A stretch of DNA of 57,335 nucleotides from Enterobacterales bacterium (GCA_003864575.1 BHES01000008.1:1-57335), one strand, 5' to 3'. Shown: positions 27,801 through 39,838, counted from the first letter of the stretch. Made by a program: numbers and translations. Notes: a model not told the origin generated them from the sequence alone.

Positions 27801-28961
27801 TTAACCGACGATCACATGCGGGTAGAACCGCGAAAGATCTTGTGTGATCAGCGCTTTATCTTCGCGCAAGCCAATACCGCAGGGCTGATCATTGACCAGC
27901 CAGCTGCCGATCAACGTATAGCTGTCGCCGAATTTTGGCAAATGATGGAACTGCTGGACGATCATGCCTTCTTCGCCGTAAGGACCGTCAACGCTCGCCA
28001 CTTCTTGTCCTTTCTCGATGATGCGAATATTGGCACCTTCGCGAGAGAACAGCGGTTTAATCACATAGTGATCCATTTCCGGGTGGGCATCTTCTGCGAA
28101 ATAAGCTGGCAGCAGATTCGGGTGATCCGGAAACATTTTCCACAGCAGCGGCAGCAGTGCCTTATTCGACAAAATAGCTTTCCAGGCCGGTTCCAGCCAG
28201 CGTACGCCCGCATCTTCCAGCTTAGTCGAGAAGATTTCGCGGAACATAAACTCCCACGGATAGAGCTTAAACAGATTGCTGATCACCTGATCCTGCGGAT
28301 CGGTAAACTGACCGCGTTCGCCAAGGCCGATCTCTTCGATAAACAAAAACTCACTGGCCAGTTCCGCTTCCAGTGCGCAATCTTGTAAATATTGCACGGT
28401 ACCGCGATCTTCTTCCGTGTCTTCGCAGCAGGCGAAATGCAGCAATGAGAAGCCGTGCTGGCTTTTCAGCTCGCTGAAACGCTCGATCAGCTTTTCCTGC
28501 ATACTGTTGAACTGGTCAGCATCCTGCGGCAGTTTGCCCGCGGCGATTTGCTCTTCCAGCCACAGCCATTGGAAAAAAGCGGCTTCATACAGCGACGTTG
28601 GAGTGTCGGCGTTATTTTCCAGCAACTTAGGTGGATTCACGCCGTCGTAGGCCAGATCCAGACGAGAATAGAGTGACGGTTGCTGAGTTTTCCATGACGT
28701 GCGGACAAAGTCCCAGACGTGTTTTGGGATCTGGAATTTGGCCATCAGTGCATCATCACCGATCACTTTTTCCACCACTTTTAAACACATCTGGTGGATG
28801 TCAGCGGTGGCGTCCTCGAGTTCTTCAATCTGGGCCAGCGTGAACTCGTAATAAGCATCTTCACACCAGTAGGGTTCGCCATACATGGTGTGAAAGTTAA
28901 AGCCAAACTCGGTGGCTTTTTCGCGCCAATCCGGGCGCTCTGCAATCGCTAAACGTTTCAT
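27801..28961 (-). CDS. ygiC: Glutathionylspermidine synthase-like ATP-grasp protein YgiC
   Basis: The 386-residue product corresponds to the ATP-grasp synthetase half of glutathionylspermidine synthetase (Gss) and lacks the amidase half. Visible parts are [19 protein letters not shown], the carboxylate-rich KLLENNAD segment, [26 protein letters not shown] and [17 protein letters not shown], all typical of the family. The physiological substrate is unknown; the E. coli homologue did not show the Gss reaction as far as I recall. It is nine bases downstream of ygiB in the tolC-ygiB-ygiC direction. Confidence 0.93.
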   Translation of the reverse strand: MKRLAIAERPDWREKATEFGFNFHTMYGEPYWCEDAYYEFTLAQIEELEDATADIHQMCLKVVEKVIGDDALMAKFQIPKHVWDFVRTSWKTQQPSLYSRLDLAYDGVNPPKLLENNADTPTSLYEAAFFQWLWLEEQIAAGKLPQDADQFNSMQEKLIERFSELKSQHGFSLLHFACCEDTEEDRGTVQYLQDCALEAELASEFLFIEEIGLGERGQFTDPQDQVISNLFKLYPWEFMFREIFSTKLEDAGVRWLEPAWKAILSNKALLPLLWKMFPDHPNLLPAYFAEDAHPEMDHYVIKPLFSREGANIRIIEKGQEVASVDGPYGEEGMIVQQFHHLPKFGDSYTLIGSWLVNDQPCGIGLREDKALITQDLSRFYPHVIVG

Positions 28962-28970
28962 GACGGCCTC

Positions 28971-29639
28971 TTAGCCACCCATGCTGCGTGACGGTGAACG
29001 CGTCGTAGAGGCTGAGCTACGCTGCATGGTGTTCTGTTTTGCCACGCTGTCACCAAAGCCGCCGCGGGTGACGGTGCTGGTGGTCGCAGGTTTGGGTGCC
29101 ATCGCGGTTTTCGGCACGGTCATAGTGCGTCCGCCTGCGGTCGCCGGGCCATAGCTTTTACCGGTGGCATCGACAAATTTGCCGTTGGCCGGGCTGGCAG
29201 CATTTTTGGAGGTGAACAGCGGTTGCTGAGCAAAGCCCGCGCCGCCACCCATCATGCGGCCCATCATGTAACCGGCCATCAAAGGCATCCAGAAGCTACC
29301 GCTTTGCTGCGGTTGTGCTGCCATGCCAGCCTGAGCCGGGGTTTGTGTACATTGGCCTTCACCAAATTCAGCCACACATTCTTCGCGGCTGGCATATTTT
29401 GGCGCGGTTTTTGCCGCTTCTATCTTGGCAGCGTCATAAGCTGCGGTACATTGCGCGCTATTAGACGGGTTGGCTTTTGAGCAATCGTCTACGTTTTGGT
29501 ACAGCGAGACGGTCTCATCGGTTTTTTCACAGCCAGAAAGCATAAATACGGCACTGACGGCGATAGCGACAGGGGTAATGCGGTAGCTACGCCAGGATTT
29601 CCGGAAGGTAGCCAGATTGATGTTTTGTGTCCGTTTCAT
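28971..29639 (-). CDS. ygiB: DUF1190 predicted outer-membrane lipoprotein YgiB
   Basis: Function unknown. The 222-residue product has a long basic N-terminus and a hydrophobic signal segment ending in the lipobox LSGC (Cys38). Pairs of cysteines follow ([18 protein letters not shown], then [13 protein letters not shown]), probably disulfide-bonded. A Met/Gly-rich stretch ([15 protein letters not shown]) and a Ser/Thr/Arg-rich tail complete it. It is downstream of tolC, as in E. coli, where ygiBC is cotranscribed with tolC, and is followed closely by ygiC. Confidence 0.92.
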   Translation of the reverse strand: MKRTQNINLATFRKSWRSYRITPVAIAVSAVFMLSGCEKTDETVSLYQNVDDCSKANPSNSAQCTAAYDAAKIEAAKTAPKYASREECVAEFGEGQCTQTPAQAGMAAQPQQSGSFWMPLMAGYMMGRMMGGGAGFAQQPLFTSKNAASPANGKFVDATGKSYGPATAGGRTMTVPKTAMAPKPATTSTVTRGGFGDSVAKQNTMQRSSASTTRSPSRSMGG

Positions 29640-29767
29640 CGTATATATCCCATGTGTAGGGCTTTTTTGCCCTTTCCCAGTAGTGCGTAAGAATAGGGTA
29701 AAGACGGTTAATGTTAAAGCAGCTAAGGCAATTGTTACGAGACTTTACGAAAGGCTGTGATGCGGGC

Positions 29768-29794
29768 AAAAAAAAGCAGCCCTTTCGGGCTGCT
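29768..29794 (-). terminator. Terminator after tolC
   Basis: A perfect 8-bp stem (AGCAGCCC with its complement) with a 4-base loop is followed on the minus strand by at least seven Ts. It lies between tolC and ygiB, so ygiB-ygiC need read-through or their own promoter. Confidence 0.88.
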
Positions 29795-29829
29795 GAGGTC
29801 GAGAAATGACGGAACTTGCCGAAACCAGA

Positions 29830-31359
29830 TTAATTCTGGAATGGATTACCGCTTTTCTTCGTGCTGCTGGTATTGCTACTGGTGGTCGCTGGAGTACGGT
29901 TGACCACCGGTGAGCTCACTTTCTCAGCCTGAACATTTTTCTTGGCCGGAGCCGCAGTCGGGTTGTTACCGTAACCGTCCGCAGATGCATCTTGCTGTGG
30001 ATTTTCAGGTGCCACGGCGTCTGGCGTAGTCGGTATGGCTTTGCCTAACGCACCGTTCAACGCCATCAGATCATTTTCGTTCAACGTACCTAACGCAGAT
30101 TTAATATTTAACTGGTTAATCAGGTAGTTGTAACGTGCTGCTGACAGTTGTTGTTTAGCGTTATACAGCGTGGTGGTCGCATCTAAAACGTCAACGATGG
30201 TACGGGTACCCACCTGGTAACCGGCTTCCATCGCGTCGAATGAACTTTGTGCAGAAACAACGGCTTGTTTATAGGCGTTGATGCTGCTGATAGACGCAGA
30301 AATGTTGTTGAAGGAAGAACGCACGGTCTGCACAACAGAACGGTGCGCGCTTTCCAGCTGCTCGCTGGCGCCCACAAAGTTATATTGCGCCTGTTTGACC
30401 TGGGAGTTCACCGAACCACCGGAATAGAGCGGCAGGGAGAAGCTAATGCCGACTTTGTTCTGGCCTGCATCGCTATCCTGATAGCTACCGGAACCGGTGT
30501 TAGAACCGTTGTACTTGGTGTTGCTCAGACCTGTCGATGCTGTCAGGTCTACCGTTGGCATGTGGCCAGTTTGGTAGTAACGGATCTGCTCACGGGCTAA
30601 ATCCTGGGACAGACGGGCAGAGAGCAAGTTCAGGTTGCGGCTTTCGGCTTCTTTCAACAGGCTGGCGACCGGTTGCGGGTTCTGTGTGTTGAAGCTGTCG
30701 ATATTCAATGAAGAGAGTTGCGGGTAGTAAACCCCGGTAACTTGACGCAAAGATTCCAGTGCGTTGTCGAGGTTATTACGTGCAGTCACTTCGTTCGCTA
30801 ACACAGTGTCGTATTGTGAACGAGCATTCTGTACGTCAGTGATCGCAACCAAACCCACGTTAAAACGTTGGGTTGTCTGGTCTAACTGACGGTAAATAGC
30901 CTGTTTCTGAGCTTCGGTGTAGGACAGGGAATCAATCGCGCTTAACACGTTGAAGTAAGCTGTCGCTGAATTCAGGATCAACGTTTGTTGAGCTGTCTGG
31001 AAAGTGACGTCCTGAATACCTGCCGTTTTTTCTTGCAGGGTCAGCGCACGCCATTTTGACATATCAAAAATGGTTTGGGTCAATTGCAGGGACGCACTGG
31101 CCACATTGCTGTTAACGCCATTCGCATCACGGTAGCCGTTGGTATAATCATAATCCGCACCCAATCCGAGTTGCGGTAATAATGGGCTGCGCGATTCGTT
31201 AATTTTTTCGAATGCAGCATCACGGTCAGCGGCAGATTTGCGCAGATCCGGGTTACTTTCCCTGGCTTGCTGGTAGACCTGCATCAGGTTTTCAGCCTGG
31301 CTCATCGCACTAAAGCCGCCCAGGCTCAGTCCGATTAGAAGGGGGAGCAGTTTCTTCAT
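29830..31359 (-). CDS. tolC: Outer-membrane channel TolC
   Basis: TolC is the outer-membrane exit duct for RND efflux pumps and type I secretion. The 509-residue product has a signal peptide (MKKLLPLLIGLSLGGFSAMSQA). The two internally repeated halves are each built of long helices and beta strands, for example NPDLRKSAADRDAAFEKI and RFNVGLVAITDVQNARSQYD. A low-complexity C-terminal tail rich in Ser, Thr, Pro and Asn ends in NPFQN. Of two ATGs six bases apart, the inner one has AAGGA at good spacing. It is divergent from nudF, as in E. coli. Confidence 0.98.
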   Translation of the reverse strand: MKKLLPLLIGLSLGGFSAMSQAENLMQVYQQARESNPDLRKSAADRDAAFEKINESRSPLLPQLGLGADYDYTNGYRDANGVNSNVASASLQLTQTIFDMSKWRALTLQEKTAGIQDVTFQTAQQTLILNSATAYFNVLSAIDSLSYTEAQKQAIYRQLDQTTQRFNVGLVAITDVQNARSQYDTVLANEVTARNNLDNALESLRQVTGVYYPQLSSLNIDSFNTQNPQPVASLLKEAESRNLNLLSARLSQDLAREQIRYYQTGHMPTVDLTASTGLSNTKYNGSNTGSGSYQDSDAGQNKVGISFSLPLYSGGSVNSQVKQAQYNFVGASEQLESAHRSVVQTVRSSFNNISASISSINAYKQAVVSAQSSFDAMEAGYQVGTRTIVDVLDATTTLYNAKQQLSAARYNYLINQLNIKSALGTLNENDLMALNGALGKAIPTTPDAVAPENPQQDASADGYGNNPTAAPAKKNVQAEKVSSPVVNRTPATTSSNTSSTKKSGNPFQN

Positions 31360-31449
31360 TTGCATTCCTTGTTGTGCAGCAATGTTGTTATGGTGACGCT
31401 GTCAAAATACCAATAGACGCGGATTCTATCAGAGACTGGCGGAAGGACT

Positions 31450-31468
31450 GAGTGGCTTAACGTGCCTT
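31450..31468 (-). promoter_or_regulatory. Candidate marbox (MarA/SoxS/Rob site) upstream of tolC
   Basis: Reading towards tolC, AAGGCACGTTAAGCCACTC fits most of the marbox consensus AYnGCACnnWnnRYYAAAY: GCAC, W, R, Y, Y and the next A all match. It lies about 90 bases before the tolC start. E. coli tolC is known to be activated by MarA, SoxS and Rob through a comparable site. Confidence 0.5.
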
Positions 31469-31586
31469 ACCGCCCAAATTAGTTTCAATCTACCACAAAC
31501 GTGCCTGATTATTATTAGCGCATTTTCATCAAATTGACCTCAAATGACGATAATCTGTCTGTGTGAGGAAATAAGGGAGAAGCGAG

Positions 31587-32219
31587 ATGTCTTCGATAAA
31601 AAGTTCACCAGTGACTTTCGGTCAGGATGATGTAGAAATTATTGCACGAGAGACGCGCTATAAAGGTTTTTTTTCTATTATCGCCTATCGGTTTCGTCAT
31701 CGTCTGTTCAGCGGTGAAATGAGCGGGGAAGTGGTGCGGGAAGTTTTCGAACGTGGCCACGCCGCAGTATTATTACCTTATGATGCACAGCGCGATGAAG
31801 TGGTGTTAATCGAACAAATCCGTATTCCATCTATTGATTCCAGTGATACCCCATGGCTTCTGGAAATGGTCGCCGGTATCATTGAGGAGGGCGAAACAGT
31901 AGAAGACGTCGCCCGGCGCGAAGCGCTGGAAGAAGCTAATATCGTTGTTGGGCGTTGTAAACCCATGCTGAGCTACCTCGCCAGCCCGGGCGGTACCAGC
32001 GAACGCCTGTCAATTATGGTGGGTGAAGTCGACGCAACAACGGCACAGGGAATTCACGGCCTTGCGGCTGAAAATGAGGACATCCGCGTGCATGTGGTGA
32101 GCCGTGAACAGGCTTATCGCTGGGTGGAGGAAGGCGTAATTGATAATGCTGCGTCTGTCATTGCTTTGCAGTGGCTGGCCTTGCACCATGAATCCCTGAG
32201 AAAAGAGTGGTCCCACTGA
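31587..32219 (+). CDS. nudF: ADP-ribose pyrophosphatase (Nudix hydrolase)
   Basis: The enzyme hydrolyses ADP-ribose and ADP-sugars to AMP and the sugar phosphate. The 210-residue product has the Nudix box from Gly97 through RREALEE (Glu112, Glu115, Glu116). One consensus position differs: the box glycine after EE-X is Asn118. [22 protein letters not shown], in parts ASPGGTSER and MVGEVDA, is as in E. coli NudF. AAGGGAGA precedes the ATG. It begins the nudF-yqiB-cpdA-yqiA-parE series, and its stop overlaps the yqiB start by one base. Confidence 0.95.
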   Translation: MSSIKSSPVTFGQDDVEIIARETRYKGFFSIIAYRFRHRLFSGEMSGEVVREVFERGHAAVLLPYDAQRDEVVLIEQIRIPSIDSSDTPWLLEMVAGIIEEGETVEDVARREALEEANIVVGRCKPMLSYLASPGGTSERLSIMVGEVDATTAQGIHGLAAENEDIRVHVVSREQAYRWVEEGVIDNAASVIALQWLALHHESLRKEWSH

Positions 32220-32644
32220 TGATTAAGCGCTATACCCCTGATTTCCCTGAAATGATGAGATTGTGTGAAACCAATTTTGCACAACTGCGCCGTTTAATGC
32301 CGCGCAATGATGAAGTCGGCGAAACGGCAACTTATCAGGTGAGTAGCGCAACGTACCGTCTGACGATTGTTGAGTCCACGCGTTACACCACTCTGGTTGA
32401 GATAAAGCAGACCGCGCCTGCGGTCAGCTACTGGAGCCTCCCGTCATTGACCGTGCGCCTTTACCACGACGCCATGGTTGCTGAAGTGTGTGCGAGTCAG
32501 CAGATCTTTCGCTTCAAAGCACGCTATGATTATCCTAATAAAAAGTTGCATCAGCGCGATGAAAAGCATCAAATTAACCAGTTCCTTGCGGACTGGTTAC
32601 GTTATTGCCTTGCGCATGGAGCGATGGCCGTTCCGGTTTGTTAG
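32219..32644 (+). CDS. yqiB: DUF1249 family protein YqiB
   Basis: Function unknown. The 141-residue product (140 in E. coli) is soluble with no signal or membrane segment. It has the family's [21 protein letters not shown] start and [17 protein letters not shown] in the middle. [19 protein letters not shown], in parts [12 protein letters not shown], lies near the end. The ATG shares a base with the nudF stop (TGATG), indicating coupled translation. Its fixed place between nudF and cpdA in enteric bacteria suggests, but does not show, a nucleotide-related role. Confidence 0.93.
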   Translation: MIKRYTPDFPEMMRLCETNFAQLRRLMPRNDEVGETATYQVSSATYRLTIVESTRYTTLVEIKQTAPAVSYWSLPSLTVRLYHDAMVAEVCASQQIFRFKARYDYPNKKLHQRDEKHQINQFLADWLRYCLAHGAMAVPVC

Positions 32645-32671
32645 ACAGACTTCAACGACAAAGGACACAAC

Positions 32672-33502
32672 TTGGAAAGCCTGTTTAAACTGTCTTTGGT
32701 GAATGGGGCCAACGTCAGAATTCTGCAAATTACAGATACTCATCTTTTCGCCGGTGAGAAAGAAACGTTGTTGGGGGTGAACACCTTCCGCAGCTATCGC
32801 GCCGTGCTGGACGCAATAAAAGCACAGAAGCGCGATGTCGATTTCATCGCTGCGACCGGAGATTTGGCTCAGGATCAATCGCTTGAAGCCTACCGCCATT
32901 TTGCCCGGGGTATCAATGAACTGCCCGCACCTTGTGTCTGGCTGCCTGGCAATCACGATTTCCAACCCGCGATGGTCGATGCTCTGCAAGAGGCCGGTAT
33001 TCTACCGTCCAAGCAGGTGTTACTCGGCGATCACTGGCAGGTACTGCTGCTCGACACGCAGGTGTTTGGCGTGCCACATGGTCATGTGAGTGAATATCAG
33101 CTTGAATGGATGGAACGCTGTCTGGATGAATATCCCGATCGCTTTACCTTGATCATGCTGCACCATCATCCGTTGCCATCAGGATGTACCTGGCTGGATC
33201 AGCACAGTTTGCGCAATGCGCACATGCTGGCTAACGTGTTGACGCGCTATCCGAAGGTGAACACGTTGCTGTGCGGCCATATTCATCAGGAGCTGGATCT
33301 CGACTGGTACGGCAAACGCCTGTATGCCACACCCTCGACTTGCGTTCAGTTCAAGCCACACTGTACCAATTTCACCATCGATACGGCCGCACCCGGCTGG
33401 CGATATCTTGATCTCTGCCCTGATGGCCGGGTGGAGACGCAGGTGTTCCGGCTGGACACCGATGAGTTCAGCCCTGACACCGATTCGGATGGTTACGAAT
33501 GA
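32672..33502 (+). CDS. cpdA: 3',5'-cyclic-AMP phosphodiesterase
   Basis: CpdA degrades cAMP and so tempers CRP-dependent regulation. The 276-residue product has the calcineurin-like metallophosphoesterase motifs in order: [31 protein letters not shown] and CGHIHQE. These give the two-metal centre. The start codon is TTG with AAAGGA seven bases upstream, matching the E. coli homologue, which also uses TTG. The stop overlaps the yqiA start (ATGA). Confidence 0.96.
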   Translation: MESLFKLSLVNGANVRILQITDTHLFAGEKETLLGVNTFRSYRAVLDAIKAQKRDVDFIAATGDLAQDQSLEAYRHFARGINELPAPCVWLPGNHDFQPAMVDALQEAGILPSKQVLLGDHWQVLLLDTQVFGVPHGHVSEYQLEWMERCLDEYPDRFTLIMLHHHPLPSGCTWLDQHSLRNAHMLANVLTRYPKVNTLLCGHIHQELDLDWYGKRLYATPSTCVQFKPHCTNFTIDTAAPGWRYLDLCPDGRVETQVFRLDTDEFSPDTDSDGYE

Positions 33503-34080
33503 GTACCTTACTTTATCTCCACGGTTTCAATAGTTCACCGCAGTCGGCTAAGGCCACCTTGTTAAAAAACTGGCTGGTGGAGCACCATCCGCACATTGAA
33601 ATGGTGGTGCCGCAGTTGCCGCCATTTCCCTCCGATGCGGCAGAACAACTTGAATCGCTGGTGATGCAAAAATCTGGCCGCAAACTGGGTATTGTGGGCT
33701 CGTCGCTGGGAGGTTATTACGCCACTTGGTTATCTCAATGTTTCATGGTGCCAGCGGTAGTCGTCAACCCCGCCGTGCGGCCTTTTGAACTGCTTATCGA
33801 CTACCTTGGGCAGAACGAGAACCCCTACACCGGGCAGCAATATGTGTTAGAGTCACGCCACGTTTACGATCTGAAAGTGATGCAGGTCGAACCGCTGGAG
33901 TCACCGGATTTACTGTGGTTACTTCAGCAAACGGGCGATGAAATCCTCGATTACCGTCAGGCAGTGGCGTATTACACCCCCTGCCGACAGACGGTCGAAC
34001 CTGAGGGAAATCATACTTTTGTCGGCTTCGAACGTCATTTTTCGTCGATTATTGATTTCCTGGGTCTGGCATCGGACTGA
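33499..34080 (+). CDS. yqiA: Esterase YqiA (alpha/beta hydrolase)
   Basis: The E. coli homologue shows esterase activity on short acyl and palmitoyl-CoA substrates. The 193-residue product has the oxyanion-side [12 protein letters not shown], the nucleophile elbow GSSLGGYYA (Ser in GxSxGG) and, near the end, EGNHTFVGF with the catalytic His. The preceding Asp is in QTGDEILDY. It overlaps the cpdA end by four bases. The gap to parE is 102 bases, so parE may have an additional promoter. Confidence 0.94.
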   Translation: MSTLLYLHGFNSSPQSAKATLLKNWLVEHHPHIEMVVPQLPPFPSDAAEQLESLVMQKSGRKLGIVGSSLGGYYATWLSQCFMVPAVVVNPAVRPFELLIDYLGQNENPYTGQQYVLESRHVYDLKVMQVEPLESPDLLWLLQQTGDEILDYRQAVAYYTPCRQTVEPEGNHTFVGFERHFSSIIDFLGLASD

Positions 34081-34122
34081 ATCGTCAGGGTGAGTTTCCC
34101 CCCGGATGACAGTCCGCCCTAA

Positions 34123-36078
<1,956 letters not shown>

Positions 36079-36085
36079 ACCGCCT

Positions 36086-36137
36086 GGTTTTGCCGTAACC
36101 TTTTGCCATAGTCTTTTTCCATAGCCTTTTGCCATAA
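36086..36137. repeat. Four 13-bp tandem repeats after parE
   Basis: Consecutive units are GGTTTTGCCGTAA, CCTTTTGCCATAG, TCTTTTTCCATAG and CCTTTTGCCATAA. They begin seven bases after the parE stop and end just before its terminator. They are too few and too short for a CRISPR and have no spacers. Confidence 0.8.
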
Positions 36138-36140
36138 CAG

Positions 36141-36176
36141 AACGCCGGACGCTTTACCGCTCCGGCGTTTTTGTTT
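36141..36176 (+). terminator. Terminator of parE
   Basis: A perfect 9-bp stem (AACGCCGGA/TCCGGCGTT) with an 11-base loop is followed by TTTTGTTTT. Confidence 0.88.
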
Positions 36177-36221
36177 TCAGCATTATAAGATGTCAGATAC
36201 ACGGGGCTGACATCCCAATAA

Positions 36222-36527
36222 TCAGGCTTTTTCGATAATATGGATCACCACATCCAGCACGTCGGCTTTGATGTTTTCGCGGTGCTTGTCCATATGCGTT
36301 GCCTGCTGGTGCGCTTCCAGATGTGCCAGGCTTTCCCAGTCTTCCAGCATGAAAATGGAGTCTGGAGCGGTTTTACGCCACGGGATCTGACCGTTGAAAT
36401 CAACGTAGGGCTCATAGCGGTGGCAGCCTTTCTCTTCGAGAACGCTTGGCAACAGCGCGATGATTTTCTCCAGTACCGCGTTGCGGCGGCCCGGTTTTAC
36501 TTTGATTTCGGCAATAACAGTGATCAT
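36222..36527 (-). CDS. ygiN: Putative quinol monooxygenase YgiN (ABM domain)
   Basis: A small dimeric alpha-beta-barrel protein. The E. coli form binds menadione and is thought to form a quinone redox cycle with MdaB. The 101-residue product starts MITVIAEIKVKPGR. It contains the family's CHRYEPYVD and FMLEDWESLAHLEAHQQATHM segments. It is shorter by three residues than E. coli YgiN and clearly divergent in the middle. It lies 48 bases downstream of mdaB on the same strand, the usual pairing. Confidence 0.9.
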   Translation of the reverse strand: MITVIAEIKVKPGRRNAVLEKIIALLPSVLEEKGCHRYEPYVDFNGQIPWRKTAPDSIFMLEDWESLAHLEAHQQATHMDKHRENIKADVLDVVIHIIEKA

Positions 36528-36575
36528 AAAATCCTCTTGGTGCCTGTCAGAAAAACATGAATGCGAAGCGTAAAC

Positions 36576-37163
36576 TTAAGCCTGACCAAACACATATTCA
36601 AGGTGTGCGCGGTAACGGGCGAAATATCCTTCGATATCCGGTTGCTTAATGACGTCGTTACACATGAACGTCGGCAGCGTATCCAGACCGATGAACTGGT
36701 TGGCTTTGTGCTGTGGCAAATAGACGCCGTCAACGCCGACGCCATGGAAGAATTGGTCTTTATCTTCAAAGGCTTCCAGCGGTGCATTCCAGGTCACAGA
36801 GAGCATGTAGCTTTTGCCCTGCAACAGGCCGCCTGAGCCGTATTTTTTGGCGTCATCCGAACGGGTACGACCATCGCTGGCGTACAGTTTGCCGTGACCT
36901 TCGGTGAAGACTTCGTCGATATATTTTTTCAGGGTCCACGGCATTCCCATCCACCAGCCTGGTTGCTGATAAATGATGGCGTCAGCCCACAGATAGCTTT
37001 CAATCTCGGCTTGAACGTCGTAGCCCTCTTCAAGGACGGTGACGCGGACTTCGTGGCCTGCGTCGCGCAGGAAACTTGAACCGATGTCAGTCAGGCTATT
37101 ATTCAGGGCGCCTTTGGAGTGGGCGAAGGTTTTGCCGGCGTTAATAATCAGGATATTGCTCAT
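36576..37163 (-). CDS. mdaB: NADPH:quinone oxidoreductase MdaB (flavodoxin-like)
   Basis: This FAD-dependent two-electron quinone reductase protects against quinone stress. The 195-residue product has the flavodoxin-like fold: an N-terminal NILIINAGKTFAHSKGALN, then YQQPGWWMGMPWTLKKYIDEVF, and LSVTWNAPLEAF near the flavin site. The start at MSNILIIN is chosen by homology; 44 upstream in-frame codons are non-conserved and cover the palindromic operator. It is transcribed with ygiN. A long palindrome upstream suggests a dedicated repressor. Confidence 0.94.
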   Translation of the reverse strand: MSNILIINAGKTFAHSKGALNNSLTDIGSSFLRDAGHEVRVTVLEEGYDVQAEIESYLWADAIIYQQPGWWMGMPWTLKKYIDEVFTEGHGKLYASDGRTRSDDAKKYGSGGLLQGKSYMLSVTWNAPLEAFEDKDQFFHGVGVDGVYLPQHKANQFIGLDTLPTFMCNDVIKQPDIEGYFARYRAHLEYVFGQA

Positions 37164-37181
37164 GCTGTAGGGTCTCGTTGA

Positions 37182-37203
37182 TAAACTGTTGTCCAACAGT
37201 TTA
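37182..37203. promoter_or_regulatory. 22-bp perfect palindrome upstream of mdaB (candidate operator)
   Basis: The left arm TAAACTGTTGT and its exact complement ACAACAGTTTA lie back to back, on the strand reading towards mdaB, 19 to 40 bases before the start codon. This is the size and form of a dimeric repressor site (TetR or MarR class). The rest of the 341-bp mdaB/parC divergent gap shows a small TCACAG/CTGTGA repeat near 37341-37355 and a candidate parC promoter, but no gene. Confidence 0.65.
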
Positions 37204-37403
37204 CTTAAAACGGCGAGGCAGGAAAATGTGATATTGCGCACAATACTATGGACTGAAATGCAATAAAGGTCCGACGTGGTACGCGCCCTGAACATTTTTT
37301 ATGTCACTTTTTATACAACTGAGCCTGATGATTGCGGGCAGGATCACAGCAACTGTGACAGGAATACGGCAGATGATGTACTATCGCTGGCATCATCGCC
37401 TCG

Positions 37404-37433
37404 TTGCGGGCCATTGTGTATCGAACCCATAAT
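37404..37433 (+). promoter_or_regulatory. Candidate parC promoter
   Basis: TTGCGG and CATAAT are spaced by 18 bases, about 70 bases before the parC start. The -10 is a 5-of-6 match and the -35 a 3-of-6 match, so this is suggestive only. Confidence 0.4.
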
Positions 37434-37504
37434 GTTGCGCGCCCTGCAAGTGTGAGCCTCCTTATTTTCCAGAACGATAACGCCACGGGTCTGAGGATTA
37501 ATCA

Positions 37505-39778
37505 ATGAGCGAAATAACTCATGACGGTACAGAGCGTTTAGCGCTGCACACGTTTACTGAGAACGCCTATCTCAACTATTCCATGTATGTGATCATGGAC
37601 CGCGCGCTGCCGTTTATCGGCGACGGCCTCAAGCCGGTGCAACGCCGCATTATTTATGCGATGTCGGAACTCGGCCTGAGTAATAACGCCAAATTTAAAA
37701 AATCTGCCCGTACCGTCGGTGACGTGCTGGGTAAATACCATCCGCACGGTGACAGCGCCTGTTATGAAGCCATGGTGCTGATGGCGCAGCCATTCTCTTA
37801 CCGCTACCCGCTGGTGGATGGTCAGGGAAACTGGGGTGCGCCGGATGACCCGAAATCCTTCGCCGCCATGCGTTACACCGAGTCCCGTCTGTCGAAATAT
37901 TCAGACGTGCTGCTGCGCGAGTTGGGACAGGGTACGGTCAATTACGTACCAAACTTCGACGGCACTATGCAGGAGCCCAAAACCCTGCCCGCGCGCCTGC
38001 CGAATATTCTGCTGAACGGTACTACCGGCATTGCCGTGGGTATGGCGACGGATATTCCGCCGCACAACATCCGTGAAGTGGCGAACGCGGCCATTGCGCT
38101 GCTGGAAAAACCGGGCAGTACGCTGGAAGATTTACTGGAATTCGTGCAGGGGCCAGACTTCCCGACCGAAGCCGAAATCATTACTCCGCGTAACGAAATC
38201 CGTAAAATTTACGAGTCAGGTAAAGGCTCAGTGCGGATGCGCGCCGTGTGGCACAAAGAGGATGGCAGTGCGGTGATCACCGCCTTACCGCATCAGGTGT
38301 CCGGTGCCAAAGTGCTGGAGCAGATTGCCAGCCAAATGCGCAATAAAAAGCTGCCGATGGTGGAAGATTTACGTGATGAATCCGATCACGAAAACCCAAC
38401 CCGTCTGGTGGTGGTACCGCGCTCCAACCGCGTCGATCTCGATCAGGTGATGAACCACTTGTTTGTGACCACCGATCTGGAACGCAGCTACCGCATTAAC
38501 ATGAACATGATTGGCCTGGATAACCGTCCGTCGGTGAAAGGGCTGGTGGAAATTCTAACCGAATGGCTGGCCTACCGCCGTGACACGGTGCGCCGCCGCC
38601 TGAATTTCCGCCTCGATAAAGTACTTAAACGCCTGCATATCCTCGAAGGTTTACTGATTGCCTTCCTGAGCATCGATGAAGTTATTCGTATAATCCGTGC
38701 CGAAGATGAACCCAAACCGGTACTGATGGCGAGCTTTGATCTGAGCGAAACGCAGGCCGAAGCCATCCTCGAGTTGAAATTGCGCCATTTGGCAAAACTC
38801 GAAGAGGTCAAAATTCGCGGTGAGCAAGATGAGCTGGCCAAAGAGCGCGATCAGTTGCAGGCAATATTGGGTTCAGAACGCAAACTGAGCACGTTGATCC
38901 GTAAAGAAATTCAGGCTGATGTTGAAGCCTATGGCGACGACCGTCGTTCACCGATCACCGAACGTGAAGAAGCCAAAGCCATGAGCGAGCACGATTTTGT
39001 GCCGTCTGAGCCGGTGACTATCGTTCTGTCCGAAATGGGGTGGGTGCGCAGCGCCAAAGGCCACGATATTGACGCCAGCGGCCTGAGCTATAAAGCCGGT
39101 GACAGCTTCCGTGCCGCCGCCAAAGGCAAGAGCAATCAGCCGGTAGTCTTTATTGACTCCACCGGACGCAGCTACGCGCTGGATCCAATGACGCTGCCTT
39201 CAGCGCGTGGCCAGGGCGAACCGCTGACGGGTAAACTGACGCCGCCGCCTGGCGCTACCATTGAGCAGGTGCTGATGGCGTCGGATGATCAAAAACTGTT
39301 GATGGCATCGGATGCCGGTTACGGTTTCGTATGTACCTTCAACGATTTAGTGGCGCGTAACCGTGCCGGTAAAACGATGATCACCTTACCGGATAACGCT
39401 AAAGCGCTGCCGCCAATCGAACTGCACGGCGAGGACAATATGCTGCTGTCCATCACTGCTGCGGGCCGTATGTTACTGTTCCCGGTTGCTGATCTGCCGC
39501 AGTTGTCGAAAGGGAAGGGGAATAAAATTGTGTCAATTCCTTCCGCGCAGGCGGCCTCGGGAGAAGACAAACTGGTCTGGCTGCTGGTGTTGCCACCGCA
39601 AACGTCGCTCACTCTGTACGTCGGCAAACGTAAATTGACGCTGCGTCCGGAAGAGCTACAGAAATTCCGCGCAGAACGTGGCCGCAAAGGAACGCTGTTA
39701 CCACGCGGTCTCCAGCGCATTGACCGCGTTGAAGCGGAGTCTCCGCTGCGTAAGTCAGCGGGCGACAGCGAAGAGTAA
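37505..39778 (+). CDS. parC: DNA topoisomerase IV subunit A
   Basis: ParC is the DNA-cleaving subunit of topoisomerase IV. The 757-residue product has the winged-helix segment with the quinolone-resistance region ([14 protein letters not shown]). The serine and glutamate equivalent to E. coli Ser80 and Glu84 are both wild type, at about 84 and 88 here because of a four-residue longer N-terminus. The catalytic Tyr is in [10 protein letters not shown]. The C-terminal beta-pinwheel is complete up to [12 protein letters not shown]. It is separated from parE by mdaB-ygiN, as in E. coli. Confidence 0.97.
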   Translation: MSEITHDGTERLALHTFTENAYLNYSMYVIMDRALPFIGDGLKPVQRRIIYAMSELGLSNNAKFKKSARTVGDVLGKYHPHGDSACYEAMVLMAQPFSYRYPLVDGQGNWGAPDDPKSFAAMRYTESRLSKYSDVLLRELGQGTVNYVPNFDGTMQEPKTLPARLPNILLNGTTGIAVGMATDIPPHNIREVANAAIALLEKPGSTLEDLLEFVQGPDFPTEAEIITPRNEIRKIYESGKGSVRMRAVWHKEDGSAVITALPHQVSGAKVLEQIASQMRNKKLPMVEDLRDESDHENPTRLVVVPRSNRVDLDQVMNHLFVTTDLERSYRINMNMIGLDNRPSVKGLVEILTEWLAYRRDTVRRRLNFRLDKVLKRLHILEGLLIAFLSIDEVIRIIRAEDEPKPVLMASFDLSETQAEAILELKLRHLAKLEEVKIRGEQDELAKERDQLQAILGSERKLSTLIRKEIQADVEAYGDDRRSPITEREEAKAMSEHDFVPSEPVTIVLSEMGWVRSAKGHDIDASGLSYKAGDSFRAAAKGKSNQPVVFIDSTGRSYALDPMTLPSARGQGEPLTGKLTPPPGATIEQVLMASDDQKLLMASDAGYGFVCTFNDLVARNRAGKTMITLPDNAKALPPIELHGEDNMLLSITAAGRMLLFPVADLPQLSKGKGNKIVSIPSAQAASGEDKLVWLLVLPPQTSLTLYVGKRKLTLRPEELQKFRAERGRKGTLLPRGLQRIDRVEAESPLRKSAGDSEE

Positions 39779-39808
39779 CGCTATTGAGTCACCGGCCCCG
39801 GCCGGATA

Positions 39809-39838
39809 ATTCAGGGCACATTTGTGCCCTGAATGCTT
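39809..39838 (+). terminator. Terminator-like hairpin after parC
   Basis: A perfect 11-bp stem (ATTCAGGGCAC/GTGCCCTGAAT) with a 4-base loop lies 30 bases after parC. The tail is poor in Ts, so its efficiency is uncertain. Confidence 0.55.

Noticed and set aside
36086-36137. CRISPR-like array after parE
   Set aside because: The 13-bp units abut without spacers and decay along the array; no cas gene is near.
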